This document shows positions 1 to 9,750 of a DNA stretch of 64,000 nt, piece by piece. The DNA is from Didymella arachidicola (Eukaryota > Ascomycota > Dothideomycetes > Pleosporales > Didymellaceae): NCBI GenBank assembly GCA_016630955.3, contig CM049995.1:372001-436000 (forward strand), in the 5' to 3' direction. Numbering within the stretch: the first letter of the stretch is position 1; the number at the start of each line of letters is the position of its first letter. The notes under the pieces are model-generated. The model was not told where the DNA came from. It searched no databases and was given only the letters and a program-made list of their open reading frames with translations. Both the position numbers and the translations under genes were made by a program.

Positions 1-774
1 GTCAAGGCCTACTCATATGTTGCCGAGTTTGCACAGCTTGGGCTCCGATCGATGACAGGCCGGGAAGATCAAGAGACAAAGACAGAGCTTCTCCAACGCT
101 TGTTCTCTGCATCTTTACAGACAGCCAGGTTCCAGGACGCGTACGTGGCTATGATTCGACACAGTGATGCAGCTCTGTAAGTCAAGCCCAGTCAGGACAG
201 AGTTCGCGGGACTAATGATGTCGTCAGGATGCAATCCTCTCTCCAGCAGCTGATCATAGCTATGGTCGGACAGTCGCAAGCTGCGGCGCTCCTAAAGTTC
301 CCGTTCGTCGGTCTCGCAGACGACGTCGACAGCATCCTCTCCTCACTGTGCTACAGAATCCTGAATGTAGGATCCGGACCGCCATACCACCAGATCCTCT
401 ACTCCTTTCGAATCTCGCGCAACAACTTCCGCGGCGCAGCCTCCATCCTTTACGAACGCCTACAGCGTCTGAAGGCTACATCATCAAAATTCCAAGACCC
501 CGCCAACGACTCGCTCATCCAGTCGTACCTCATGATCATCAACACGCTCTCCTCAGTTGCCAAAGAAGACGCGTATATCCTCGCTGACCAGAAAATCGAC
601 GAGACGGCGCCGCCGCAGTGGGGGCTGGGCAAGGCAAAGACGCTACTGAAGAGACAAATCGTCACGCTCGACACGCTGAGGAAGGAGTACCAGGCTGAGC
701 TTGATCGCATAGCGGCGATTGAGAGCGGGCAGTTTCCGTTTGTCGATCCCGCTGGTGATATGGATATCCTATGA
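1..774 (+). CDS. NUP120: Nucleoporin Nup120/Nup160, C-terminal part (5' truncated by window)
   Basis: The reading frame is open from base 1 (VKAYSYVAEF...), is interrupted by a 51-nt intron at 177-227 (GTAAGT donor, ACTAAT branch-like site, CAG acceptor), and continues to the TGA at 772-774. The second exon carries the stretch FRISRNNFRGAASILYERLQ, which resembles the alpha-helical C-terminal region of Nup160/Nup120, a scaffold subunit of the Y-shaped Nup84/Nup107 complex of the nuclear pore. Everything visible is helical-repeat-type sequence ending in an acidic tail (DPAGDMDIL). The N-terminal beta-propeller would lie outside the window. The identification rests on this motif and general composition. 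Another helical-repeat scaffold protein is possible but less likely. Confidence 0.7.
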
Positions 775-1128
775 TTGTAAGATTATTGAGCGCGGCGTTC
801 TGGGTTAGATAGCATGATGGGTTGGAGACCGGAATGGCAACTCCTGAATGATGTAGAATACATATTGCATAACGTGTGTCACAACATGGTAACCTTGGGG
901 ATCGATTGTGGAGAGACAACTCCCAGGTGCAGCAGCGATGAGGGTGACGGTGATTGCACGCACGTTTCCGCGTCAACGCTAGAACTAGCGCGATGTGGGG
1001 TGACGCGAACGCGCCTGTGAGAGCGGCGGACGTTTAGACGGCTGCGATCAGTCTGTTGCGATAAGTCGAACTATCTCAAACCTCAACCCTGCACCTGGAC
1101 ACCCGTGGACTGCATATAAGCTCTGCTC

Positions 1129-2508
1129 ATGACTAAAGAAACGCGTATATTGCAATGGTGAGACTCTCGATATCAACGCATTGCTCTTACGCTTCGGCTA
1201 CTTGCAGCAGCCCATGCTTCAGCAGATAACATTACGCAGAACTCGAAGTCGCTCCGGCGCCTGGCAGGCGACCACAGCTCCCTTCACACAGCTGGTCTGC
1301 CTCCAAACTACCTATTTCCCCCTAATACCGATCCCTCCCCCGATCTCACATCGCTCGATGTCCTACTCTCTGGACCAGTTGGCACACCGTACGCGAACGG
1401 TGTTTGGCGTCTACACCTCGACATCCCAGCTACATACCCTACGTCCGCGCCCACCGCCTTCTTTCGAACAAGATGCTGGCATCCCAATGTGGACGAGGCG
1501 TCGGGTGCCGTCTGTGTGGAGACACTGAAGCGAGACTGGAGTAGCACGCTCAAGCTGCGGGATGTCCTCGTTACAATATCTTGTCTGCTCATACAGCCAA
1601 ACCCGGCAAGCGCGCTCAATGAGGAGGCTGGTAAGCTTGCGAATGAGGACTGGGCTGGGTTCTGCAGGCGAGCGAAGCTCATGACTGAGATCCATGCTCC
1701 AGTGCCGAGCAATCTTGCGGAGCAGGTCAAAGAAGCACAGATGCGAGGCGAGGAGAAGGAGACAGATGCTATACCTCAGGATCCAAAGCTAGACTTTCGT
1801 AGCAAGGGCAAGGAGCGCGTGAAGGTTACATCCCCAGCTCCCTCGAAGACACAACGCCTTCCTCTCGTTGAGGACGAAGAAAACACTCGAAGACGCGGTC
1901 GCACAGCTGAGCTAGAGAGCGACGAAAGCGATTGGATCGCTGCGCCTCGAAGGTCACCCAGAAAGGCTTCAGGGCCCAAGCGGGAGGACAACGTCTTTGG
2001 CAACCGTAGCTTGGACCCTACCGTGACTCTTGAGGACGTCTCAAAGCGACTGCTGCCTCTCGGCTCACGGACCGGAGGAGTGGTGGCCCCAGAGCTGGAG
2101 AACGTAGAACCCTTCACGAGTGTCACTTCGAAACGCACATCACATTTCCACACGTCCGTCATAATACCCATTTCGCCGGATTTGACGACATCACAAGAGC
2201 CCACGACCGATACGCCAGAATTGTTGAAATACTCACACCAAAACCCTTTCTCCGCCATCCAGCCAAACAACCAACAACATCCGCTCCATAAAGAGTTCTC
2301 TTTTTCGTGGAGGGACTCGGAAATTCTCCACGAGACTGGCGTCATCCAAGACGGCGAGAACCGCGACAGCGTGAGGAAGCGGCTAGCAGGCGAAGGCTTC
2401 GACAAGAAGCGGAAATGGGAGATCAAGCGCTTCAAGAAAGCAGGCTGCGATCTCAAGCGTTACAATCGCGGAGATTTCGGTCCACGCACAGGTATTGGGC
2501 GGCTGTGA
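1129..2508 (+). CDS. Ubiquitin-conjugating enzyme E2, UBE2S-like, with long C-terminal tail
   Basis: The protein is about 438 aa. The UBC fold occupies roughly residues 20-170: GPVGTPYANGVWRLHLDIP, then FFRTRCWHPN (HPN motif), then GAVCVETLKRDW with the catalytic cysteine near residue 108 (codon 1513-1515), then LLIQPNPASALNEEAG. HPNV followed by G.VCV..LKRDW, SALNEEAG and LLTEIH-like LMTEIH is the signature of UBE2S/E2-EPF, which extends K11-linked ubiquitin chains with the anaphase-promoting complex. Start choice: the UBC frame has no ATG after an upstream in-frame TGA. A first exon ATGACTAAAGAAACGC (1129-1144), an intron at 1145-1207 (GTATAT...TTGCAG) and a second exon from 1208 restore the frame, and this tiny exon is the least certain part. 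The tail of about 270 residues is charged and low-complexity and ends in a very basic block (FDKKRKWEIKRFKKAG). Confidence 0.8.
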
Positions 2509-3822
2509 GCATGGTTGAGGTATTGCGCTGGCGCTTGGTCTGGGACTTCACGCATAGCGACACCGGCGTTCATTAGTTTTGTTTAGGGTTGGCTTTGGGT
2601 GTGAGCCTGGATTTGGTTCGGATGACATGGTGATGCCCCTGTAGGCTGAGCAAAATAACCAGATGGCTGTGCACATGTCGTGCTCAACGAACCACGGGTT
2701 TCTGGGTGTCTCCATCAAACCTTCCGCCCGGATCGTGCAAGTGAGACGTAAAGGGCCAACAGAAAGGATGAGCTACACGGCAAGATCCGCGCCGTAAAAT
2801 GTGGAGTTGTGACGCGTGTTTTCGCCATTTTTTTTGACAGGGACTGAACCAGCACATAAATGCGTGACAGCAGCTTCCTTGCATGCTTACTGCTGAGCAC
2901 GCCAGGCTATTGGGCGCTTGTGTAAGACGAAGACGACACGCAGATCAGGAGGCCCGAAAAGCCATTTAAGAGAAAGCTTAAACTCCCCTAAAGCAGAGAT
3001 CGATGTCCAAATTCGCCTTGCTACCGCTAAGATCGACGAACGGTCATTGACGAGATTGTGAGCAGTTTCTTCCTCGCTCTGACAAACACTCCCCTTTAGC
3101 GTTCGCTCCGTTGTCTCTGTGAGCATAGGCATGGGCTATTTTGGCATCTCCCTGCAGCGCGCTACCGCTGGTGACGGAAAGCTGTGGCTGGTGAGGCCAA
3201 ACCCCCTGTCCTCCCGCCTCGCCTTTCTTTCCTCCACTCCACAAACACCAGACTCGTGTTCGATCTGCAGACCTCGACATCTCACGAGCCCGTCTCAGCA
3301 CAACTGTGACGCATGACAGAGTTCCTGGGGGCGGAACCTCGTGAGAAAGTGGGAGACGTTGTGCTTGGCGATACGCCGGAGAGCCGTCGAAGCCGGCGTG
3401 AGGCTCGTGTCAAGTAGGCTAGGTCCCAGACAGGCTAGCTCAGGAGATCATACACTGCTAGCGGTCCAGATGCGCTGTGGCTGAGCGACTGGAGAGAAAC
3501 ATCAAACGCGCTGTACCTCTGCTCCGCAAGCTATTGAATGGTAGAGGCGCATTGGGTTTGGCGCCCGTCCTAAGCGGCTGACACGGGTACTCCTGCTCTG
3601 ACGAGCCCTGTCGGGCTCGTATATGACCTTACTGATCCCTCGCAGTGTCTTGGTGTTGAACTATTCTGTCATCACGATCCTTCTCGAGCGGCAATTTTAA
3701 ATTCTTCCAAAGCCTCTTGCAGGCGACAATCCTTTGTTCACGGTTGCGGACTTTTGATACTCTCACTTATATTTTTATTGTATAATTCCTTGCGCTCGAA
3801 CGAGTCTGCAGTCAGCATAGCC
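2509..3822 (+). other. Intergenic region, 1.3 kb
   Basis: No supported gene is visible. Open frames here are short and lack domain features. It holds the 3' flank of the E2 gene and the promoter/5' UTR of the GH16 gene, including an AT-rich stretch at about 3768-3790. A short perfect hairpin lies at 3601-3620. Confidence 0.6.
3601..3620. repeat. Perfect 8-bp inverted repeat (hairpin)
   Basis: ACGAGCCC (3601-3608) and GGGCTCGT (3613-3620) are separated by the 4-nt loop TGTC. It is a strong GC-rich hairpin about 200 bp upstream of the GH16 start codon. Its function is unknown. It is not part of a recognisable tRNA or terminator. Confidence 0.5.
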
Positions 3823-4929
3823 ATGCCTTCCTTTACACGACTCGGCGCCTCGCTGCTGCCCCTCACTGCTTTCGCTCTCGCAACAAGCCCATATACATCC
3901 TCGAGAAATGAGACACCGCACGACAACAATGCAGACTGCAACTGCTATGTTGTCCAATCCGGCGCCGATGGAGCAACTCCAGAGTATTTCCAGTACTACC
4001 GCTTCTATGACTTCCGCAACCTGCCTGGCGGCTTCTCCTCTCCTCCAGGGCAGGTGAACAGCAGTGATGGCCTAGAACCGACGTGGCAGCCCAGCCTATT
4101 CAATAGCGACGATTGGCAGTACGACTGGGGTACGCAGAACTGGAGCAAGCCCGCAACAGACGACTTCCCTGTGCCCATGTCGAACTCATATGCGAACATA
4201 TACCTTGGCCAAGAAGACTCAACCAGCTACCTCGCGCTCCGAACCTCGCGCGAAGAAGGCTACCAGTCCGCGGGCGAAATGGAGAACGAGCAGAAAAACC
4301 TCAAGCACGTCTCCATGCGCATGCGCGGGCGCGTGGTCGGCGACAAAGGCGCTGTAGCGGGCTTCTTCACCTTCGTCGACGACAGCAACGAGTCCGACAT
4401 TGAGATCCTGACCCGGGACCCCATCGACACAATCCGCTACACCAACCAGCCCTCTGTGGGCAAGGACGGCAACGAAGTCGCGCAGGCCTCTGTCATGAGC
4501 ACAGATCTGCCTAGCTGGGAGGAATGGCAGACGCACCGCATCGACTGGCTGCCGAAGAACAGCTTCTGGTACCTCAACAGCAAGCAGGTCGCTGCCAACA
4601 CGTACTCGGTGCCGCGGAAGCCGAGCTATATGGTGCTGAATATGTGGAGTGATGGCGGAGAATGGAGTGGGAACATGACCGAGGGTGGCTCGGCGGAGTT
4701 TCACGTGCAGTGGATTGAGATGACATTCAATACAAGCGGACCGTACCATGGCAAGAACCAGAAGAGGAAAGCCAGCAAGGGCTGTGAGGTGGTCTGCAAG
4801 ATTGACGATGTCAAGAACACTGGCACGCCGGAGGTTGTCAGTGTCAACAGGAGCGCAGCTGCTGCTGTGGGTGTGTCCTGGGCATTGCTGGCGGTGGTGA
4901 GCGCTGCCAGCATGTTTTTCGGATTGTAG
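3823..4929 (+). CDS. Secreted GPI-anchored glycoside hydrolase family 16 protein
   Basis: This is a 368-aa single-exon protein. The ATG at 3823 gives a signal peptide (MPSFTRLGASLLPLTAFALA), and upstream in-frame codons lack an ATG. The GH16 catalytic motif ExDxE is present as NESDIEILTRD (E190, D192, E194), where the two glutamates act as nucleophile and acid/base in beta-glucan or chitin-glucan cleavage or transfer. The protein ends with a hydrophobic run (SWALLAVVSAASMFFGL) after a Ser/Ala-rich segment, the usual GPI attachment signal, so it probably acts at the outer plasma membrane or cell wall. N-glycosylation sequons (NSS, NWS, NMT, NTS, NRS) support extracellular exposure. Substrate specificity cannot be read from the sequence. 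Confidence 0.85.
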   Translation: MPSFTRLGASLLPLTAFALATSPYTSSRNETPHDNNADCNCYVVQSGADGATPEYFQYYRFYDFRNLPGGFSSPPGQVNSSDGLEPTWQPSLFNSDDWQYDWGTQNWSKPATDDFPVPMSNSYANIYLGQEDSTSYLALRTSREEGYQSAGEMENEQKNLKHVSMRMRGRVVGDKGAVAGFFTFVDDSNESDIEILTRDPIDTIRYTNQPSVGKDGNEVAQASVMSTDLPSWEEWQTHRIDWLPKNSFWYLNSKQVAANTYSVPRKPSYMVLNMWSDGGEWSGNMTEGGSAEFHVQWIEMTFNTSGPYHGKNQKRKASKGCEVVCKIDDVKNTGTPEVVSVNRSAAAAVGVSWALLAVVSAASMFFGL

Positions 4930-5142
4930 TTTGCATCTTTGAAACCATCTGCATAGCGAGCCATATATCATGAATGAAGTATTGAGAGATAGACAGAAGA
5001 AGTGCTTGACCTTCTAAACCGCGCTAGGGGTTAACGGCGTTAGTGATGCGTTCACTCTAGGTCCAGCTATTGTTCCCCACGTCTCCCACCTTGATCAACA
5101 CACCCGCCTACCCCACGCTCTTAGGCTCATATCTACTTCAAA

Positions 5143-7350
5143 ATGTCCACGACCATCGAAGCAGAGACACTCAAGCAGTATCTGGCCGACAGTCCGCCCA
5201 CCATCGTCCCACTCGCGATCAAGCCCCACTTCGAGGCGCTGACCGACAAAGAGAAGCTCTACGCGCACCACATCTCTCTGTAGGACTGTCTAAGACTACT
5301 GTCTGCCTCTGCTGATGCTTCCATAGAGCCTGCTTCGCTGGGACGCGCATCGTGCTTCGCCAGCTCTCGCCCGAATCGGAGCCCATCTACGACTTCATCA
5401 TCGCGCTGCACAAGCACAGCAAGGGCGACTATGACGCTCTCGCCAACGAGGCTGGACTTTCGCAGGAGGAGCTTGATGCGTACCTGAACTATGCCGCGCA
5501 GTTCCTCGGCAATCTCGGCAACTACAAGTCCTTTGGCGACTCCAAGTTCGTGCCGCGCCTTGAGCCCAGGCAGCTGAAGGCGCTAGCAACCACATCGAAC
5601 GAGGCGCTCGCATACTATGAGCAGTTCAAGGATGCGATATTCGCCGGCGACGATGTTGGCAAGCTGCATCTGGGGTATCCAAGCGCCGGGCATGTGTCGA
5701 CGTACTACCCCGACTCGCCGAGTATCACAAAGGACGAGATTGCTGGCGTGAGCGACTTCCTCGAGAGCAAGGGGCTGCTGCCGGAGAACACGAGAATCAG
5801 GAAGACCAGCGATGAGTTTGAGGTGCTGATTGCTTCGGCGCTGGACAATCCATCGCCTGAGCAGAGGGACTTGAAGGAGAGCGAATGGACACTGGACGAC
5901 GGGAAGAAGGTCAAGCTTGTGTTTGGAGACTACTCGAAAGAGATGGGTCTGATTGCACACCACATCGAGCAGGCGAAGAAGTACGCTGCGAACGACAACG
6001 AGGTCAAGATGATGGATGAATATGCGAAGAGCTTCCGCACAGGCTCGCTGGAGGCGTTCAAGGAGAGCCAGCGGGCGTGGATCATGGACAAGGGCCCGAC
6101 TGTCGAGTCGGATATCGGCTTCATCGAGACGTACCGCGACCCGCACGGCATCCGCGGCGAATGGGAAGGCTTCGTGGCCATGGTCAACAAGGAGCGAACC
6201 AAGGCCTTCTCTAAGCTGGTCGAGTCTGCACCGCAGTACATTCCCAAGCTGCCTTGGGGCAAGGAGTTTGAGAAGGACAAGTTTCTGAGCCCCGACTTTA
6301 CGTCTCTTGAAGTCCTGACGTTCGCCGGCAGTGGGTAAGTAAATACAAGTCAGAATGTTGCACTCGATCACTAAGATATCCAGCATCCCCGCAGGAATCA
6401 ACATCCCCAACTACGACGACATCCGCCAGAACTTTGGCTTCAAGAACGTTTCCCTCGGCAACGTGCTCAGCGCCAAAGCGCCCAATGAAAAGATCCCTTT
6501 CATCAAAGACTCGCAGCAAGCGCTGTACAAAGCGCACGCCGACCACGCCTTCGAAGTCCAAGTCGGCCTCCACGAACTCCTCGGCCACGGCTGCGGCAAA
6601 CTCCTCCAAGAAACCCGCCCGGGCGAATTCAACTTTGACGCCTCCAATCCCCCCATCTCCCCCATCACCGGCGCCCCAATCCGCACCTGGTACAAGCCCG
6701 GCCAAACATGGGGCAGCGTCTTCGGCGCCATGGCGGCCTCGTACGAAGAATGCCGCGCCGAATGCGTCGCCATGGCGCTCTCGTGCGAATTCCCCATCCT
6801 CGCCCTCTTCGGCTTCGGCACCGGCGACATGGACATGGACGGCCCCGCCGGCGACGTCCTGTACACGGCGTACCTCAGCATGGCGCGGGCGGGGATCGTC
6901 GCGCTCGAGTTCTGGGACCCGAAGAGCAGGAAGTGGGGGCAGGCGCACATGCAAGCGCGCTTCTCCATCCTGCGCACGTTTCTGAATGCCGGGGTCGAGT
7001 TTGCGGAGCTCGAGTGGACCAAGGACGATCTGTCCGATCTCTCGATACGGATTGAGCGGAGTCGGATTCTCGATCTGGGGCGCGGGGCGGTGGAGGAGTA
7101 TCTGCAGAAGCTGCATGTTTATAAGAGTACGGCGGATCTGGAGGCCGCGAAGAAGATGTATGATGAGATTACGAGTGTGGAGCCGTTTTACGAGAATTTG
7201 GTGCGGCCGGCGGTGCTGGCGAAGAAGGTGCCGCGGAAGGTGTTTGTGCAGGCGAATACGGTGGAGAGGGGGGGTGAGGTTGAGTTGAGGGAGTATGAGG
7301 CGGATGCGCGGGGGATGATAGCGAGCTATGCAGAGCGGGGGTATATCTAG
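5143..7350 (+). CDS. Dipeptidyl peptidase III (M49 metallopeptidase)
   Basis: Three exons (5143-5279, 5327-6334, 6384-7350) give 703 aa, the usual length for DPP III. The introns are 47 and 49 nt and the second has a consensus GTAAGT donor. The M49 zinc motif HELLGH lies near residues 445-450 (in EVQVGLHELLGHGCGK), and the third ligand motif EECRAE follows about 55 residues later. The junction over intron 2 recreates GIPAGINIPNYDDIRQ, which is strongly conserved in the family. The enzyme releases dipeptides from the N-terminus of oligopeptides in the cytosol as part of peptide turnover. No signal peptide is present. Confidence 0.95.
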
Positions 7351-7506
7351 TGAGTCGTGGTATACTATCGTGATACAGTATCATGGTATGGGGTATGGGT
7401 GTGTGTATGAGTAGTCCAAACAATCTGAATCATGTATCGCACACTATCTTGATCAACACAAGATTGATTCATCCAGACAAGATCCACACTGGGTATATAT
7501 TGTAAA

Positions 7507-7719
7507 CTACAAAAAGTACTCGCCCCGGCCGCCTCTTCCAGCAGGGACGGCGCGGCGGTGATCGGGGACGGCGCTGAAGATTTGGAATTCCTGCTTGAGG
7601 TCCTCGCCGAGGTTCATGATGGAGGCGACGTTGCCGCAGCGGTAGCAGTAGTTTGGGGCGGACCAGACGGTGACGACGTCTTTGTCTTTGAAGTGGTACT
7701 GTGGGGGTTAGCTGTTTGT

Positions 7720-7750
<31 letters not shown>

Positions 7751-8910
7751 TGAGTCAAAAAGTACCTTGTAGCCTTCATTGACGAGCTGGTGTGCGCGGG
7801 CAATGAGCTGCAGGCCGTTGACGTGGTTGAACTCGCTCGAGACCTTGTCGCCGAACAGCCATCCTGCTCCTCTAGGCGAGACGGCCCAGGTGTCCACGTC
7901 CTCCGGGTCGCTCCAGACGAGATCGCAAAAGGCGCCCTCGTGGGGAATCTCCTGGGCGCGGGCGACAACGCGGATCTGGTCGAGGGTGCGGATCTCGGGG
8001 GACAGGCCGCCGTGGACGCACAGGACCTTGCCGTCGACGATGGCGGCGAGGGCGAGGAAGTCGAAGACCTGGCAGCAGGCTTTCCAGACGGAGGCGTTGC
8101 CGTACTTTGTCTGGCACTCCTCGTAGAAACCGTAGACCTGCGTGATCTGGCGCGACTCGTGGTTGCCGCGGACGAGGGTGACGCGGTCGGGGAACTTTGC
8201 CTTGAGGCACATGAGCAGGGTGAAGGTCTCGAGGCTGAAGTAGCCGCGGTCGACAAAGTCGCCGAGGAAGACAAAGTTCTGCTGGCCGTTGCCGACGACC
8301 GTGTTGCGCGTGGAGCCGGCGTCGGACATGGAGCCGGTGCTGCGGCGGTCGTGGACGCTCCTGCTGCGGCCGCGCGGCTCGTCGTCGTCGTCGTCGCCGT
8401 CCAGGTCGTCGCCGTCGCCGCCGGGGGGGCTCGCGGGGCCAATGTAGTTGGGGTCGCGCTGGAAGCGGCGCTTCATCTTGCGCTTGACCTTGGGGTCGGT
8501 GATGCTGGTCGGCGGCTCGAGGTCGGCGGGGTTGATCTGGCTGGGCAGCGTGACGGGCGGGGCCTGGGGCGCGTGCGGGGAGTCGTTGGGCATGCCGCCG
8601 GCGACGCGGAAGAGCTCGAGGAGGTCGTAGAACTGGCCGTGGATGTCGCCGCAGACGGTGACGGGCGTGCGGACGGGCTGGATGTTGGACTCTGCGCTGT
8701 GTTAGGCCAGCACTGCTGGGAGACGCGGCTCGGGCAGAGCGAAGGCGGCATACCCTCCATCAGACACTCCTTGACGATCTCACACAGCCGCTTCATGTCG
8801 GCCTCGGGCAGGTACTTGCACTGCTTGGCCTGCTCCAGCCATTCGTCGGGGCCGGCGCCCTTTGCGAGGCGCGCGGGGCCCGGCTGGGGCACGTCGCTGT
8901 CTTTGGGCAT
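7507..8910 (-). CDS. PPG1: PP2A-like Ser/Thr phosphatase catalytic subunit, PPG1 type, with large insert
   Basis: Three exons on the minus strand (8910-8754, 8691-7766, 7698-7507) encode 424 aa. Splicing recreates ECLMEESNIQPVRTPVTVCG followed by DIHGQF, and the metallophosphatase signatures GDFVDRG, GNHESRQ and ARAHQLV are intact. The block QVYGFYEECQTKYG and the ending IFSAVPD...GEYFL match PPG1 rather than PP2A, PP4 or Sit4. The C-terminal YFL resembles the methylated PP2A-class tail. Oddity: between LFRVAGGMP and NFVFLGDFVDRG there is an insert of about 100 residues rich in Pro, then basic (KVKRKMKRRFQRD), then Asp-rich. Intron 2 (7699-7765) contains a (GA)n tract. In yeast, Ppg1 works with the Far/STRIPAK complex. 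Confidence 0.85.
7721..7746. repeat. (GA)n microsatellite inside PPG1 intron 2
   Basis: An uninterrupted run of 13 GA units lies within the 67-nt intron at 7699-7765. On the transcribed strand it is (TC)n, which supplies the polypyrimidine tract. It may be length-polymorphic. Confidence 0.8.
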
Positions 8911-9750
8911 GGCGGGCGGAGCGCTGGGTCGTCGACGGCAGCGCGTCGGCGCAGAGCGAGCGTCGACGGCAGCAGCAGCAGCAGGCGGGCCGCCGGTCGT
9001 GTGACGGTGACGGTGGGGGACTCGGGGGACTCGGGGCGGGACGTAGCGGCGCCTCGAGCAATGGCACGGGCAGACGGCGGGGGAGTCGCTCGCGGTCGAC
9101 GGGCACGAGTCACGGGGAAGAGGGCGTGCAACAGTCCAGGCACAGCTTCGGCCGGGAGACAGCAACAGACATATGGCGATGGCTTCACGGCCACACGGCG
9201 TTGCAAGCGGTGCCCCCCCCCGGCCCTGTGGCGCAACAGCCCCTCGGCGCTAGTCCTGCCGACGCTCAGAGGCGCCCCGACCTGACATGGGGGGGGGGGG
9301 GGGGGGGGAGCCGCGCTGCTGCTGCTGCTCTGTCTCTGGGCGTGTCTGCACGCTGCGTCATTGCTTGTTTGTATTTTGACTGGCCTGGCCTGCAGCAGCA
9401 GTCGCATTGGTTGTCGCCTGCTTGCCTTGGAGTGAGTGTTGGACGGCCCCGAGGTTCTCATGTCAATACTCTCTCCCACTCGCTGTCCCCCTCCACCCTC
9501 CCTCACCTCAACACCGCGGGACCCGCCCTCCATCACGGCGTCTGGGCCTGCTGCCACGCACACGCACAACGAGTGCGAGGGCTTGTGTCAGGTACTGGGT
9601 GTACCATACCCCAAGCTCAGATGCACGACTGACCACACCACAGCTACAAAGCCAATTCTGACTCCAGACATCGACCACCTCGCGACCACCCCGACCACCC
9701 CGGCCACCCCGACCACCCCGACCACCCCGGCCACCCCGGCCACCCCTCAC
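8911..9750. other. Divergent intergenic region between PPG1 and UPF3, with a 20-bp poly-G run
   Basis: An 840-bp shared promoter region. It holds CAG/CTG-rich segments, an uninterrupted run of 20 G at 9289-9308, and a 9-bp minisatellite just before the UPF3 start. Long open frames here are antisense or low-complexity extensions and are not supported as genes. Confidence 0.6.
9684..9746 (+). repeat. 9-bp minisatellite, unit G(A/G)CCACCCC, 7 copies
   Basis: Seven consecutive 9-bp units alternate between GACCACCCC and GGCCACCCC, ending 4 bp before the UPF3 ATG. The repeat length is a multiple of three, so it stays open in the UPF3 frame and could be translated (TTP/ATP repeats) if an upstream start were used. 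Confidence 0.8.

Noticed and set aside
7790..9004. 404-codon plus-strand frame opposite PPG1
   Set aside because: Antisense shadow of the phosphatase, low-complexity valine/alanine/aspartate sequence.
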